From Planctomycetia bacterium (GTDB lineage Bacteria > Planctomycetota > Planctomycetia > Pirellulales > UBA1268): a stretch of 64,000 nucleotides of DNA. The stretch's first letter is position 1; every line of letters begins with the position of its first letter. Below the pieces are notes generated by a model that was given only the letters and a program-made list of their open reading frames with translations, was not told the origin of the DNA and did no database searches. Position numbers and translations under genes: made by a program. The stretch covers positions 18,507-82,506 of the forward strand of contig JAIOPD010000120.1 of the NCBI GenBank assembly GCA_021414115.1, given 5' to 3'. This document shows positions 10,501 through 17,535 of this stretch, piece after piece.

Positions 10501-11031
10501 GTGGCCGGAATGTTCGTGGTCCTGATGATTCTCTACCCGTCCGTGCGGATCGTCCTTCAGTTGCTCAACGCCTTGCCCACCGCCTTCATCGGCGGTGCCT
10601 TGGCGCTCGCGATCACCCGTCAGCCGCTCTCCGTGGCCAGCCTCGTGGGGTTCATCTCGCTCGGCGGCATCGCCGTGCGCAACGGCATCCTGCTCGTGAC
10701 GCACTATTTCCACCTCATGCAGGACGAGGGCGAGGAGTTTTCACAGCAGATGGTGCTGCGGGGCAGCCTCGAGCGACTCGCCCCGGTCCTGATGACGGCC
10801 CTGACGGCCGGCATCGGGCTCGTGCCGCTCGTCATTGGCGGCCAGGAGCCGGGACGCGAGATTCTCTATCCCGTCGCCACCGTGATTCTCGGCGGCCTCG
10901 TGACCTCGACCTTCTGCGAGTTCCTGATTCATCCGGGCCTGTTCTGGCGGTTCAGTGGCCGGGATGCGGTGCGGCTCGCCCGAGCACACGGCGACGACGA
11001 AGAGAACCTCGACACCGACGACGATCGATGA
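7564..11031 (+). CDS. Heavy-metal efflux RND transporter, inner-membrane pump (CusA/CzcA-like)
   Basis: 1155 residues, longer than the usual approximately 1040 of the family. It has the RND layout: TM1 near the N-terminus, a first periplasmic domain, TM2-6 with the transport signature GGIAVAMGELVDDAIVDVEN (about residues 490-509, where the acidic residues carry protons), a second periplasmic domain, and TM7-12 ending near residue 1130. The IDVFPDLDRP motif after TM1 and NSELFRLKNFI before TM2 are typical of metal pumps. Extra length lies in an insertion of roughly 80 residues in the first periplasmic domain (about 145-235). Expected to export metal ions using proton motive force with the adaptor encoded upstream. 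Confidence 0.92.
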   Translation: MLNAVIRFALRYRLLVVVASLVLLFYGSYLATLMPIDVFPDLDRPRVVIITECPGLAAEEVETLVTQPIEIALLGANGVEAVRSQSTAGLDVIYVEFNWDVDVRAARQTVQERLTTVAGILPEGIRPQMTPTASIMGQIVIAGMYRQQGPGGGDLAVIPGTPYLAELSSAGGEPAVHAWKVIDRHRPATWERVSVEHTRWITPAGAPDDNGQAESPRAATLTVAGRDYDVVFPTKLQQSMNLRTTADWVVRPRLLKIHGVAEVFIQGGDRKQYQILADPAAMLEYGVSLQMVEQALRDSNINSSGGFAVQGEQERPIRVLGRLGPDAARVLEDLRKVPVAVHPKRTVLLGQVADVVEGPQFKRGDGAVNGVPGVVFTIAKQPHVDTRTLTDRITEALREVEAALPADVVVNSELFRLKNFIDRGIFNVGEALVIGAVLVLIVLFLFLMNVRTTFITLTAIPLSLVITTLVFRIAGMLTGTHLSINVMTLGGIAVAMGELVDDAIVDVENIFRRLKENNALPEPRPALRVVYDASREIRSAIVFGTAVVILVFLPLFALSGVEGRLFAPLGVAYIVSILASLLVSLTVTPVLSYYLLPQSPATHHDQDGLLLRILKTLTTPLIRFSMAVPGLLLVATWLGVAFAGWELSRLGRDFLPPFDEGSVQVNVTLPPGSSLDASSRVSSLIDAKLRALQKTDDRPDGEIVHFVRRTGRAEMDEHASPVNAGEYILSINSYCGRHRDEIIKDLLAELSSEVPGVAIEVEQPLAHLISHMVSGVYAQIAIKVHGDDLDILIEAADRIKWAIQSVPGVTPPVIEPIQQAEELHIRLRPDDLAFHGVTREHVARILQTALQGEVVSQVLEGQRRFDLLVRLEEGYRTDYANLGRLRIDLPDDRGQIELRELADIGEGTSPNAVNRENARRRIVVRCNTQDRDLSSAVAEIQARMRDRVELPEGYFIEYGGQFESQQRATTLIVVLAALSVAGMFVVLMILYPSVRIVLQLLNALPTAFIGGALALAITRQPLSVASLVGFISLGGIAVRNGILLVTHYFHLMQDEGEEFSQQMVLRGSLERLAPVLMTALTAGIGLVPLVIGGQEPGREILYPVATVILGGLVTSTFCEFLIHPGLFWRFSGRDAVRLARAHGDDEENLDTDDDR

Positions 11032-11087
11032 ATGGCGGCCCCGTCGCGTGACGGGGCCGGACATGACCTGGAGTAGGAGACGAAATC

Positions 11088-11621
11088 ATGAATCGACAGA
11101 ACACTGTCTCGGCCGCGGTGGTCATCACCTCGATGATCTGCGGAGCGGGATGCACGCAGGCCCCGACGCCACCCAAGTCTGCCGCCAAGGCGGCGGCAGC
11201 CAGGCCCGACGATCACGGGCACTCCCACGACGACGGCGACCACCACGGCCACGGCGCCGGTCCGCATGACGGCACGCTCGCCGACTGGGGAGGCGGGAAA
11301 TACCATGTCGAGTTCACGGTCGACCACGACAAGAAGGAAGCCGTCATCTACGTGCTCGGCAGCGACGAGAAGACTGCGGCTCCGGTGAAGACGGCCGACG
11401 GGAAACTCCTGCTGACGATCCGTGAGCCTGCATTCCAGGTCGAACTGGCGGCTCGTCCGCTCAACGGTGAAGCCGAGGGCATGTCGTCGTGTTACGGCGG
11501 CACGCACGAAAGCCTCGGCATCGTCAGGGAGTTTGCCGGCACGATCAGCGGCGAGGTGGACGGCACGCCGTTCGCCGGTGAGTTCACGGAACAGCCGCAC
11601 GGCGACCACGACCACAAATAA
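11088..11621 (+). CDS. Histidine-rich lipoprotein of the metal-efflux cluster
   Basis: 177 residues, ATG preceded by an AGGAG site. Lipobox GAGC places the lipidated Cys near residue 21. A His-rich stretch (DDHGHSHDDGDHHGHGAG, about residues 41-58) and a C-terminal HGDHDH tail flank a compact beta-rich domain containing HVEFTVDHDKKEAVIYVLG. It is 56 bases downstream of the pump gene on the same strand, so it is probably part of the same operon. The likely role is metal binding at the envelope, upstream or downstream of export; this is inferred from composition and context. Confidence 0.72.
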   Translation: MNRQNTVSAAVVITSMICGAGCTQAPTPPKSAAKAAAARPDDHGHSHDDGDHHGHGAGPHDGTLADWGGGKYHVEFTVDHDKKEAVIYVLGSDEKTAAPVKTADGKLLLTIREPAFQVELAARPLNGEAEGMSSCYGGTHESLGIVREFAGTISGEVDGTPFAGEFTEQPHGDHDHK

Positions 11622-11710
11622 TCCCCTTCCCTTTGACGCATGCCACTGCCCTCGTCGCAGACGCACGCGGGCAGTGGCGGTGCCGTTGCCCAATCCTGGA
11701 GGTGTATGCC

Positions 11711-12043
11711 GTGACTTCTCTGCTCTTGCGGACGATCATCGCTGCGGCCGTCATCGCGGCGGCTACGGAGTTCGGCCGTCGGTCACCCCGTCTCGGAGGA
11801 TTCATTCTGTCGCTACCGCTCGTCAGCATGCTGGCCATGCTGATGGCGTGGTTTCGCGACCATGACATCGTGGCGATCTCCCGCTTTGCACGCGAGACGC
11901 TTGTGTTCGTCGTGTGCGGGCTACCCTTTTTCGTGCCGCTGGCCTTCGCCCAACAGCTTGGCTTGGGGTTTTGGGCGGCGATGGGGGCCGGAACGGTCCT
12001 CGCGGCGGCGACGACCGCTGTTGGACTTTTCATCTTGGGGTAA
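11711..12043 (+). CDS. Small membrane protein, DUF3147-like
   Basis: 110 residues from the GTG at 11711, which has a TGGAGG site 8 bases upstream; the longer frame from 11633 has no such site. It has three to four membrane helices: SLLLRTIIAAAVIAAATEFG, GGFILSLPLVSMLAMLMAWF, VFVVCGLPFFVPLAFA and GLGFWAAMGAGTVLAAATTA. The RRSPRLGGFILSLPL pattern matches the DUF3147 family as I remember it. Its function is unknown. Confidence 0.7.
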   Translation: MTSLLLRTIIAAAVIAAATEFGRRSPRLGGFILSLPLVSMLAMLMAWFRDHDIVAISRFARETLVFVVCGLPFFVPLAFAQQLGLGFWAAMGAGTVLAAATTAVGLFILG

Positions 12044-12121
12044 AGGTCCATCCGGGATGTTCATGGGTTCCAGGTGGCCGACGCCCTCGAGCCACTCTTC
12101 CGCCCCGACATCCCCGGTCCC

Positions 12122-12262
12122 TCAGATCCGCGACCTGTTGAACGCCCGCAGGCCAGCGATCAGGACGATTGCACCGACCGTCGCCGTCACGAGGCTGCTG
12201 ACGAGGCTGCTGACGAGGCCGGCTGCCGAGAAGCCGACATGGGCACGAGTCCCCAGGGAACG
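12122..12262 (-). pseudogene. 3' fragment of a GlsB/YeaQ/YmgE-type small membrane protein gene
   Basis: On the minus strand a frame ending at 12122 reads VGFSAAGLVSSLVSSLV followed by TATVGAIVLIAGLRAFNR, a glycine-rich membrane helix closed by basic residues. This is how GlsB/YeaQ/YmgE (transglycosylase-associated) proteins end. No start or N-terminal two thirds is present: similarity fades near 12262, just where a tRNA-like segment and the recombinase begin. It also carries an in-frame 12-base tandem duplication (VSSL VSSL, within 12190-12225). I read it as a gene cut by integration. The family call is from pattern recognition only. Confidence 0.4.
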
Positions 12263-12409
12263 GACCCCCGACAGGGATCGAACAAACGCAGTCTCACCCG
12301 GAGAAAACCTGAAAAGGGGAAGTCACCCGGCGCAAATTCCGGCACCACCAAACGGAGCCGCCGCGGGGCTGCCAAGAAGGCCAATGGCCAGAACGGAGGT
12401 GCGAAATGA
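12239..12409 (+). CDS. Possible 56-residue basic protein coupled to the recombinase
   Basis: A short frame, rich in Lys, Arg, Ser and Gly (KRSLTRRKPEKGKS, TKRSRRGAAKKANG), ends at 12409 so that its stop overlaps the recombinase start (ATGA). Such an overlap often means translational coupling. There is no strong ribosome binding site, and composition alone could produce such an ORF in GC-rich DNA, so this is only a candidate. Confidence 0.25.
   Translation: MGTSPQGTDPRQGSNKRSLTRRKPEKGKSPGANSGTTKRSRRGAAKKANGQNGGAK
12259..12285 (-). other. tRNA 3'-end-like segment next to the recombinase
   Basis: Read on the minus strand, the sequence contains TTCGATCCCTGTCGGGGGT, which looks like a T-loop, the 3' side of a T-stem and an acceptor strand. 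The 5' side of the T-stem does not pair, so no complete tRNA exists here. It could be an attachment-site relic or chance. No second copy was found in the window. Confidence 0.22.
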
Positions 12410-14415
12410 TGCACCTCCGCCAACCCATCCAATTGCCGAAGGGCCGCGAGCTTCGCGTCCTCATCCACGCCCGGTTCTCCACCGAGGAGCAGCGGCAGTC
12501 GAGCATCGACGATCAGGTCGCCGCCTGCCGGACGTTCCTCGAGACCAACCTGCCAAAGGGCACCAAGCCCGCACAGGTGGCGGTCGAGGTCATCAAGGAG
12601 CCCGAGGTCAGCGGTGAGATCGCCGACCGCCCGGGCATCAATCAGGTCTGGGCTGGCATCGAGGCCAAGCGGTGGGATCTGATCATCGCCGAGGAGTCGA
12701 GCCGCCTCTACCGCCACCACACGAAGGCGGGCGAACTCTTCGAGTCGGCGGTCGATGCCGGCGTGCGGGTGATCTGCCCGTCGGACTACATCGACACGGC
12801 CGACGACGACTGGCCTGACCGGCTGCACATGTGCCAGATGCAGCACGCCCGGTCGAACTTCTATACCCGGCAGCGGATCAAGCGGGCCCATGACGGCCTC
12901 TGGGCCCGCGGCGCCGCCGTGGGCAATACGGTCATCGGGTACAAACGCCGGTGCACGGTGCCGGCGACGGAGAGCGAGCCCGCCAATGGTCCGTTCTACG
13001 ACGAGATCGATCCGGAGAAGGCGGCGGTGATCCGTGAGGTCTTTGAGCGGATCGCGGGTGGCGAGAGGGCGGCGGAGGTGGCCGAGTGGTTGGACTCCAT
13101 CAAGTTTGCCAAGGCTAAGTGGTCACGGCAGGCCAAGTGGACCAACTACAACGTCACCTCGATCATCCGCCGAACGATCTATCGTGGCTTCGAAACCTAC
13201 CGCAAGAAGGTGGCGAAGCGGAAGCTCAGGACGGGCAAGTCGGAGTTCGTCTGGAACGACACGGACAAGATCCAAACGCGGGAGAGCCCGCACCTACGGA
13301 TCGTGTCGGACCATCTCTGGTACAAGGCGAATGAGGTCGTCGACTCCAGGCGGATCAAGTTCCAAGCCGTCCGTGGAGCTGGGCATCCACTCTTCGGCAC
13401 GGCACGCAATCGTCGGGGGCTCCTTTCCGGCGTCTTCGTTTGCGGCACCTGCGGTGCAACGATGTACTCGACCGGCAAGACGGAAGGCACGTTCCGCTGC
13501 GCGGCTGCATCGCAGGGAAAATGCTGGTACCGCGGCTACTGCATGCGGGAGCGGGTTTTCCCAGCCGTGCTTGGGGCGGTGGTCGACGCGGTTCTATCGC
13601 TCGACGGCGTCCGCGACGCGGTGCTCGCCCGCGTGCAGGAATTACACGCGAAGGGCGGGTCGGTGGCCGCCGAGCTCAAGAAGCTCGATAAGGACGAGAA
13701 GAAGCTCGTCGCCGCGATCGAGCGGCTGTCGGCGGCGGTCGAGAGCGGCGACGGGACCTTGGCCTCGCTCACGTCCCGGCTTGCCGAGCGGGAGCGAGAC
13801 CTTGCAATCGTGCGGTCCCGCCGGCGGGAAGTGGAGGAGCAGGCGGGCCGCAAGGAGAAGCTTCCTTCGGCGGCGAAGCTCCTCGAGCACCTCGAGGCCG
13901 TGAAGCTTCAACTGCTCGGCCACGAGGCCCGGGCGGCGGTGATCCTGCGGCAGCTTCTCGTCGGGCCGATTCGCGTGATCCCGTACATGCGGATCGACGG
14001 CAAGCGGGTGGTGCCGCGGTTGGAGTTCACCATCAACCTCGTGTCGGCTCTGCCGTCGGCTGTTGCGGGCCCGCTCCGCCAGGGCGATTCGAGCGCGGAC
14101 GAGCAGCCGTTGATGCTGAAGCGGACGTTCCTCATCAATGCCTTCCACGAGCCAGACCTGGTGCGGCACGCCAGGCTGATCGTGGAGCGGCGGTTGCAGG
14201 GGAAGACCTACAAAGCGATCGCCGAGGAGGTTGGCCTCACGAAGTACCACATGGAAAACTGCGCCCGGATCACGAAGTTGATGGAGGAAGCGGGGCTTCC
14301 CGAGCCGTACCGCCGGTTGACGGAGAAGCCCGACCATGTGCCGCAGTGGTGCAGCAAGCACTGGCTGAAGGCGGGCGAACGCAAGGGCGGCGGCAAACGC
14401 CGCCGGGCGTCATGA
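12406..14415 (+). CDS. Large serine recombinase/integrase
   Basis: 669 residues. A GGAGG site precedes tandem ATGs at 12406 and 12409. The N-terminal resolvase domain carries the catalytic Ser in ARFSTEEQRQSSIDDQ (Ser about 25) and continues to RLYRHHTKAGELF and CPSDYIDT. The recombinase domain follows (about 165-300), then a zinc ribbon (FVCGTCGATMYSTGK, later CAAASQGKC), a long coiled coil (about 415-490, DEKKLVAAIERLSAAVESG), and a helix-turn-helix-like C-terminus (GKTYKAIAEEVGLTKYHMEN) ending in a basic tail. This is the architecture of phage-type large serine integrases. It probably mobilised the material to its right. A degenerate copy of its 3' end lies at 15015-15079. Confidence 0.92.
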   Translation: MMHLRQPIQLPKGRELRVLIHARFSTEEQRQSSIDDQVAACRTFLETNLPKGTKPAQVAVEVIKEPEVSGEIADRPGINQVWAGIEAKRWDLIIAEESSRLYRHHTKAGELFESAVDAGVRVICPSDYIDTADDDWPDRLHMCQMQHARSNFYTRQRIKRAHDGLWARGAAVGNTVIGYKRRCTVPATESEPANGPFYDEIDPEKAAVIREVFERIAGGERAAEVAEWLDSIKFAKAKWSRQAKWTNYNVTSIIRRTIYRGFETYRKKVAKRKLRTGKSEFVWNDTDKIQTRESPHLRIVSDHLWYKANEVVDSRRIKFQAVRGAGHPLFGTARNRRGLLSGVFVCGTCGATMYSTGKTEGTFRCAAASQGKCWYRGYCMRERVFPAVLGAVVDAVLSLDGVRDAVLARVQELHAKGGSVAAELKKLDKDEKKLVAAIERLSAAVESGDGTLASLTSRLAERERDLAIVRSRRREVEEQAGRKEKLPSAAKLLEHLEAVKLQLLGHEARAAVILRQLLVGPIRVIPYMRIDGKRVVPRLEFTINLVSALPSAVAGPLRQGDSSADEQPLMLKRTFLINAFHEPDLVRHARLIVERRLQGKTYKAIAEEVGLTKYHMENCARITKLMEEAGLPEPYRRLTEKPDHVPQWCSKHWLKAGERKGGGKRRRAS

Positions 14416-14417
14416 CG

Positions 14418-14612
14418 TCAGGAGGTCGGAGGAACAGTCGTTGATTGCGGCTTTGCCTTCGGTCGCCAGATCTCGCGTCCGGAGGCGGCTTGCCGCTTTT
14501 TGGCGTCCTCGAGAATCGCCGAGAGATCGCCACCAAACTTTTCTGCGATGCGGCGTCGTGTCTGGTGAATGTCCTCGATGGTCGTATCGCGATCAGGGAC
14601 TGTCTGTGTCAT
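14418..14612 (-). CDS. Putative antitoxin of a PIN-toxin pair
   Basis: 64 residues, TIEDIHQTRRRIAEKFGGDLSAILEDAKKR then a basic, proline-rich tail. Short proteins with an R-x-x-I-A-x-x-F-G-G-D helix are commonly encoded beside VapC-type PIN proteins. Its start lies inside the 3' end of the PIN gene (20-base overlap), giving a toxin-first order and translational coupling. Function is inferred from this pairing. Confidence 0.55.
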   Translation of the reverse strand: MTQTVPDRDTTIEDIHQTRRRIAEKFGGDLSAILEDAKKRQAASGREIWRPKAKPQSTTVPPTS

Positions 14613-15012
14613 CGGTCAACAGCTCCTCGGGAGTACAGATGATCGGCCTCGGGAGCCCGCAACCGTCGAGCACGTCAAAGACGCTGGGAAGGATTCGTGC
14701 ATTGGCTATGTGGGAGCAATTCCACGTTAGAAGATAGTCTACTCGGTGATGGGCCACCATCGCGATATGCAACGCATCGACACTCGCAGATGGCGGCAAG
14801 ATCGCCTTCCGCAGAATCTCTTCGGCGATCGTCAGGATTCCATTCTCGACGGGTAGAAGTGGCAGGCCCGCGAGCGCTTCCAGCCGGCTCGCGGCCACAT
14901 CGGGGTCACCGTCAGCTGCTTCGTCGAGAACGTACTGCGACGTCACCAGTTCATAGTTGGGCCGCTCGGTCTCCCACCATTTGCGCGTCAGCAGTTGGCG
15001 GGCTGCGGCCAC
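14593..15012 (-). pseudogene. PIN-domain (VapC-like) toxin lacking its N-terminus
   Basis: 139 codons remain from a possible GTG. The retained part has the PIN acidic residues of TSQYVLDEAADGD, SVDALHIAMVAHH and the YLLTWNCSHIAN strand. Intact relatives begin about 20 residues earlier with an (E/D)TS strand that supplies the first metal-binding acid; here that segment is replaced by unrelated sequence beginning at 15013, exactly where the degenerate recombinase tail starts. The nuclease is therefore probably inactive, leaving an orphan antitoxin. Confidence 0.7.
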
Positions 15013-15014
15013 GA

Positions 15015-15079
15015 CCGCAGTAAGCCCCGACTGAAGGCCGGCGACCGCAAGAGCGGGGGCAAACGCCGCCGGGCGTCAT
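15015..15079 (+). pseudogene. Degenerate second copy of the recombinase 3' end
   Basis: The plus strand here encodes LKAGDRKSGGKRRRAS followed by TAG, nearly identical to the recombinase C-terminus LKAGERKGGGKRRRAS at about 14365-14415. Upstream similarity continues as CSK before breaking at the PIN gene. It is a relic, not a gene, and shows that a related recombinase once ended here or that its tail was duplicated around the toxin-antitoxin pair. Confidence 0.7.
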
Positions 15080-15142
15080 AGCCCAGTTGGCTCTTTGATG
15101 TTCGTCACGGCAGGGGCGGTGCCTTCGGGTGCCGCCCCTGCC
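15048..15142 (+). repeat. Recombinase-tail/terminator repeat, copy A
   Basis: This segment of about 95 bases recurs at 16099-16190. Both copies run: a GCCG(C/G)CGGGCGTC block, a small AGCC...GGCT hairpin ending in CTCTTT, then a strong 11-bp hairpin. Copy A begins in the relic recombinase tail. Confidence 0.75.
15109..15142 (+). terminator. Hairpin terminator, copy A
   Basis: Perfect 11-bp inverted repeat GGCAGGGGCGG (15109-15119) and CCGCCCCTGCC (15132-15142) around a 12-base loop. The T-run behind it is short (TCTTCCC), so copy B is the better terminator. Confidence 0.6.
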
Positions 15143-15243
15143 TCTTCCCAGGGGGCGACGCACGGCGTGACCTACCGGATGCGTCCTCGCGGCAAGTAGA
15201 TTGCCACTGCTTCGCGCATCGCTCCCGCCAGGACCCTCACGCC

Positions 15244-15588
15244 ATGCCCGTCATGCTCCAGACGACCCTCCTGCTGATCTGCTCGAACGTGTTCATGACG
15301 TTCGCGTGGTACGCCCACCTCAAGGACATGAGCGGCAGGCCGTGGTTCATCGCGGCCTTGGTGAGCTGGGGCGTCGCGCTCGCCGAGTACCTTCTGCAGG
15401 TGCCTGCGAACCGGATCGGCTACACGACGATGAACCTCGGGCAGCTGAAGATCCTGCAGGAGGTGATCGCGCTCTCCGTGTTCGTGCCGTTCGCGGTGCT
15501 CTACATGAAGCAGCCGCTGAAGCTCAACTACCTGTGGGCGGCTCTGTGTATCTGCGGGGCCGTCTACTTCGTGTTTCGGGAGTCGTGA
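15244..15588 (+). CDS. DMT-family membrane protein (DUF486)
   Basis: 114 residues with four predicted membrane helices (TTLLLICSNVFMTFAWYAHL, FIAALVSWGVALAEYLLQV, VIALSVFVPFAVLYM, NYLWAALCICGAVYFVF). The conserved block VPANRIGYTTMNLGQLKILQE identifies the DUF486 group, a half-size relative of drug/metabolite transporters. Substrate is unknown. It converges with the copper-storage protein gene (21-base gap). Confidence 0.88.
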   Translation: MPVMLQTTLLLICSNVFMTFAWYAHLKDMSGRPWFIAALVSWGVALAEYLLQVPANRIGYTTMNLGQLKILQEVIALSVFVPFAVLYMKQPLKLNYLWAALCICGAVYFVFRES

Positions 15589-15609
15589 GGTTCACCCGCC
15601 CGACGCTGC

Positions 15610-16014
15610 TCAACGCCGCATCGCCCGGCAGGCGTCGTGGCACTTCTTGCAGGCCGCAGCGCACGCCTTGCAGCAGGGCTCGTCGCCGCACTTCGTGCAT
15701 TCGTCGGCGCACTGTTCGCACGCCTCCTCGCAGACCTCGCACATCTCCTCGGCCATCGCGGAGTCGTACTCCAGGAGCGCGACGCACGTCCGGCAGGTCT
15801 CGATGCAGGTCAGACATGTTTTCTCGCAGCCCGGGCAGTCGCAGCCCAGGACGCATTCGCGGCAGGCACGCAGGCACTCGTTGCAGGCCTTGATGCACGC
15901 ATCCTTGGCGGCGGCATCAGCGTGCGGGGCGTCCGCGGCGTAGGTGGCGGCCGGCAGCGTCACTGCGGCGGCGAGAACGAAACGCATCATGAGCGGGGTG
16001 GTCGGCGACAGCAT
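15610..16014 (-). CDS. Four-helix-bundle copper-storage protein (Csp, DUF326)
   Basis: 134 residues from the ATG at 16014 (an alternative ATG is at 15990). A signal peptide (FVLAAAVTLPAATYAADA) is followed by a helix bundle densely lined with Cys: CIKACNECLRACRECVLGC, CEKTCLTCIETCRTC, MCEVCEEACEQCADEC and CKACAAACKKCHDAC. This pattern is the hallmark of Csp proteins, which bind many Cu(I) ions in the core of a four-helix bundle. The signal peptide indicates an exported, Csp1-like form. The metal-efflux cluster a few kilobases to the left makes a shared metal-homeostasis role plausible. Confidence 0.9.
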   Translation of the reverse strand: MLSPTTPLMMRFVLAAAVTLPAATYAADAPHADAAAKDACIKACNECLRACRECVLGCDCPGCEKTCLTCIETCRTCVALLEYDSAMAEEMCEVCEEACEQCADECTKCGDEPCCKACAAACKKCHDACRAMRR

Positions 16015-16098
16015 GGGTCGGCCCTTTTCAACGAGGGTTAGGTAAGGCGGAACCGGTCGCCGGAACTCTACGCAACCCCGATGCGGGCCGGCCAACGA

Positions 16099-16190
16099 CC
16101 TAGCGGGGTCTCGCCGGCGGGCGTCGCAGCCCCGTTCGGCTCTTTTTTTCTCTCACGGCAGGGGCGGTGCCTTCGGGTGCCGCCCCTGCC
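16099..16190 (+). repeat. Recombinase-tail/terminator repeat, copy B
   Basis: Diverged second copy of 15048-15142 with the same order of CGCCGGCGGGCGTC, an AGCC/GGCT mini-hairpin followed by a T7 run, and the identical 34-base large hairpin. No recombinase reading frame is recoverable upstream of it. Confidence 0.72.
16157..16190 (+). terminator. Rho-independent terminator, copy B
   Basis: The 11-bp perfect stem (16157-16167 with 16180-16190) is followed by TTCTTTTTTT, the classical terminator form. It lies just upstream of the small gene at 16216 on the same strand and would insulate it. Confidence 0.7.
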
Positions 16191-16215
16191 TTCTTTTTTT
16201 TCACGGAAGGTTTCC

Positions 16216-16440
16216 ATGGTGAAAATCACCACATTCAACGACCGACCGTTGCGGCATGTTCGCTACATGCCGGACGGCTCGGTCATTCTGAAACTCTACG
16301 AGCGGCAGTCGACTGGCCGTGCTCGCTATCTCCGCGTGTCGCTGGCCCAGTGGCTGGCCGGCCGCGGGAACTATCTCTTGGAAAGCCACGCCTCACAGCG
16401 GGCTCAGGCCCGGCAACTCGCCCGCCGCCGCTGTGGATGA
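16216..16440 (+). CDS. Small protein of unknown function
   Basis: 74 residues, starting at the ATG at 16216 behind a GGAAGG site. The N-terminal half reads like a beta hairpin (VRYMPDGSVILKLYERQSTGRARYLRVSL), while the C-terminus is basic (RAQARQLARRRCG). No family recognised. It directly follows terminator copy B, as if the terminator and gene belong to the remains of a mobile element. Confidence 0.5.
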   Translation: MVKITTFNDRPLRHVRYMPDGSVILKLYERQSTGRARYLRVSLAQWLAGRGNYLLESHASQRAQARQLARRRCG

Positions 16441-16622
16441 CGAAAACGCCGGGAAATTCGGCGGAGTAAGCAGCCGGGAAGAGGTGCGTTTCCCGAACGG
16501 GTAACTCGCTTATTCCCGGTTCCCTGCGCCGCTGGTTTTCCCGGGAGTGTCGCGGGGAAATGCCTGCCGAATCGGCCCGTCGTCCATGCCGTCCATGGCC
16601 TCGGCTGGCGACCGGCCGCGGA

Positions 16623-16790
16623 TCAAAGTGGCAATCGCCCCAACAAGGCAAGAATCAGCAGGATGACCAGGATCAGGCCAAGCAGCCCGCCTCCCGCCCC
16701 GAGAACGGTGTTCCCGCTCCGGAAGCCGTAGCCACCGCCTAGCAGTGACAGGATCAAGATCACAACAAGGATCAGTACGATCGGACTCAC
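16623..16790 (-). CDS. DUF3309-type very small membrane protein
   Basis: 55 residues from a GTG at 16790 with AAGGAG about 7 bases upstream, which decides this start over longer frames. It consists of two hydrophobic helices (PIVLILVVILILSLLGGG and GLLGLILVILLILALLGRL) joined by a short polar turn with GYGFRSGN. This is the DUF3309 pattern. Its function is unknown; relatives are often stress-associated. Confidence 0.72.
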   Translation of the reverse strand: MSPIVLILVVILILSLLGGGYGFRSGNTVLGAGGGLLGLILVILLILALLGRLPL

Positions 16791-16992
16791 AGTTCGCTCC
16801 TTTGCAAAGAAGAATAAAAACGCCTTTGTGGAGTCCTTGCCCAGAACGCTCGGAATGCTTTCCGGGCGCCGACGAGCAGAGCAGCGGTCTGTCCTCCCAC
16901 CTGCGCTCACACATGCCCTGTGCGATAGGTTCCTTTCGCACAGGGCATGTGTTTTGCGCTTCTGACGTCTCCCACTCCGCGATGGCGGAACG

Positions 16993-17535
16993 CTACGGCA
17001 GGATTACCTTGTCGATGACGTGAATGACACCATTGATGGCGTGGATGTCCGAGTTCTGGACATGGGCCATCTCTTTGGCGGTGCCAATGTGCACGCCTGT
17101 CAGCATGTTGTAGGTCACGTCGACCTTTGCTCCTCCGACGGTCTTGGCATCCTTGATCTTCTTCACATCAGCGATCAGAAGATCTTCTGGCACGACGTGC
17201 ATCAACAGCACCGCCTTCAACTTGTCCTTGTTTTCCGGCTTGAGCAGGTTCTCCAACGTCCCCGACGGCAGTTTCGCAAACGCCTCGTCGGAAGGGGCGA
17301 AGACCGTAAACGGTCCCTTTCCCTTGAGCGTTTCCGCGAGCCCTGCCGCTTCAAGAGCCTTCACAAGCGTCTTGAAGTGACCGGCCTCCACTGCAGTGGC
17401 AACGACGTCTTTCGTCGCTCCCTGGGCGCCGGCCGCCCGTTCGCTGCCGGGTTCCGCATACGCATTGGTCGCAGCCATGCTGACCCCAAGCAGTGCCACC
17501 GTCGCAAGGGCACTCGTCAAAATAAAACTCTTCAT
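16993..17535 (-). CDS. Secreted fasciclin-domain protein
   Basis: 180 residues with a signal peptide (about 1-27, cleavage after AYA) and one complete FAS1 domain (about 42-180). The two conserved FAS1 boxes are visible: [17 protein letters not shown] and a final [16 protein letters not shown], with the LLMHVVPE segment between. FAS1 domains mediate adhesion and protein contacts outside the cell. A single-domain protein of this size is the common bacterial form. The gap to the DUF3309 gene holds no other gene. Confidence 0.92.
   Translation of the reverse strand: MKSFILTSALATVALLGVSMAATNAYAEPGSERAAGAQGATKDVVATAVEAGHFKTLVKALEAAGLAETLKGKGPFTVFAPSDEAFAKLPSGTLENLLKPENKDKLKAVLLMHVVPEDLLIADVKKIKDAKTVGGAKVDVTYNMLTGVHIGTAKEMAHVQNSDIHAINGVIHVIDKVILP

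Noticed and set aside
9963..11051. A 362-codon frame inside the RND pump gene
   Set aside because: Arg/Pro-rich translation with no motif, fully inside a well-conserved pump gene.
12259..12285. A complete tRNA gene next to the recombinase
   Set aside because: Only the 3' part resembles a tRNA; the T-stem does not pair and no anticodon arm is present.
12074..12409. A 111-codon frame reading through the GlsB-like fragment and the small basic ORF
   Set aside because: Its first half is antisense to the membrane-protein relic and contains only a repeat-driven EAAD pattern; only the last 56 codons are kept as a weak candidate.
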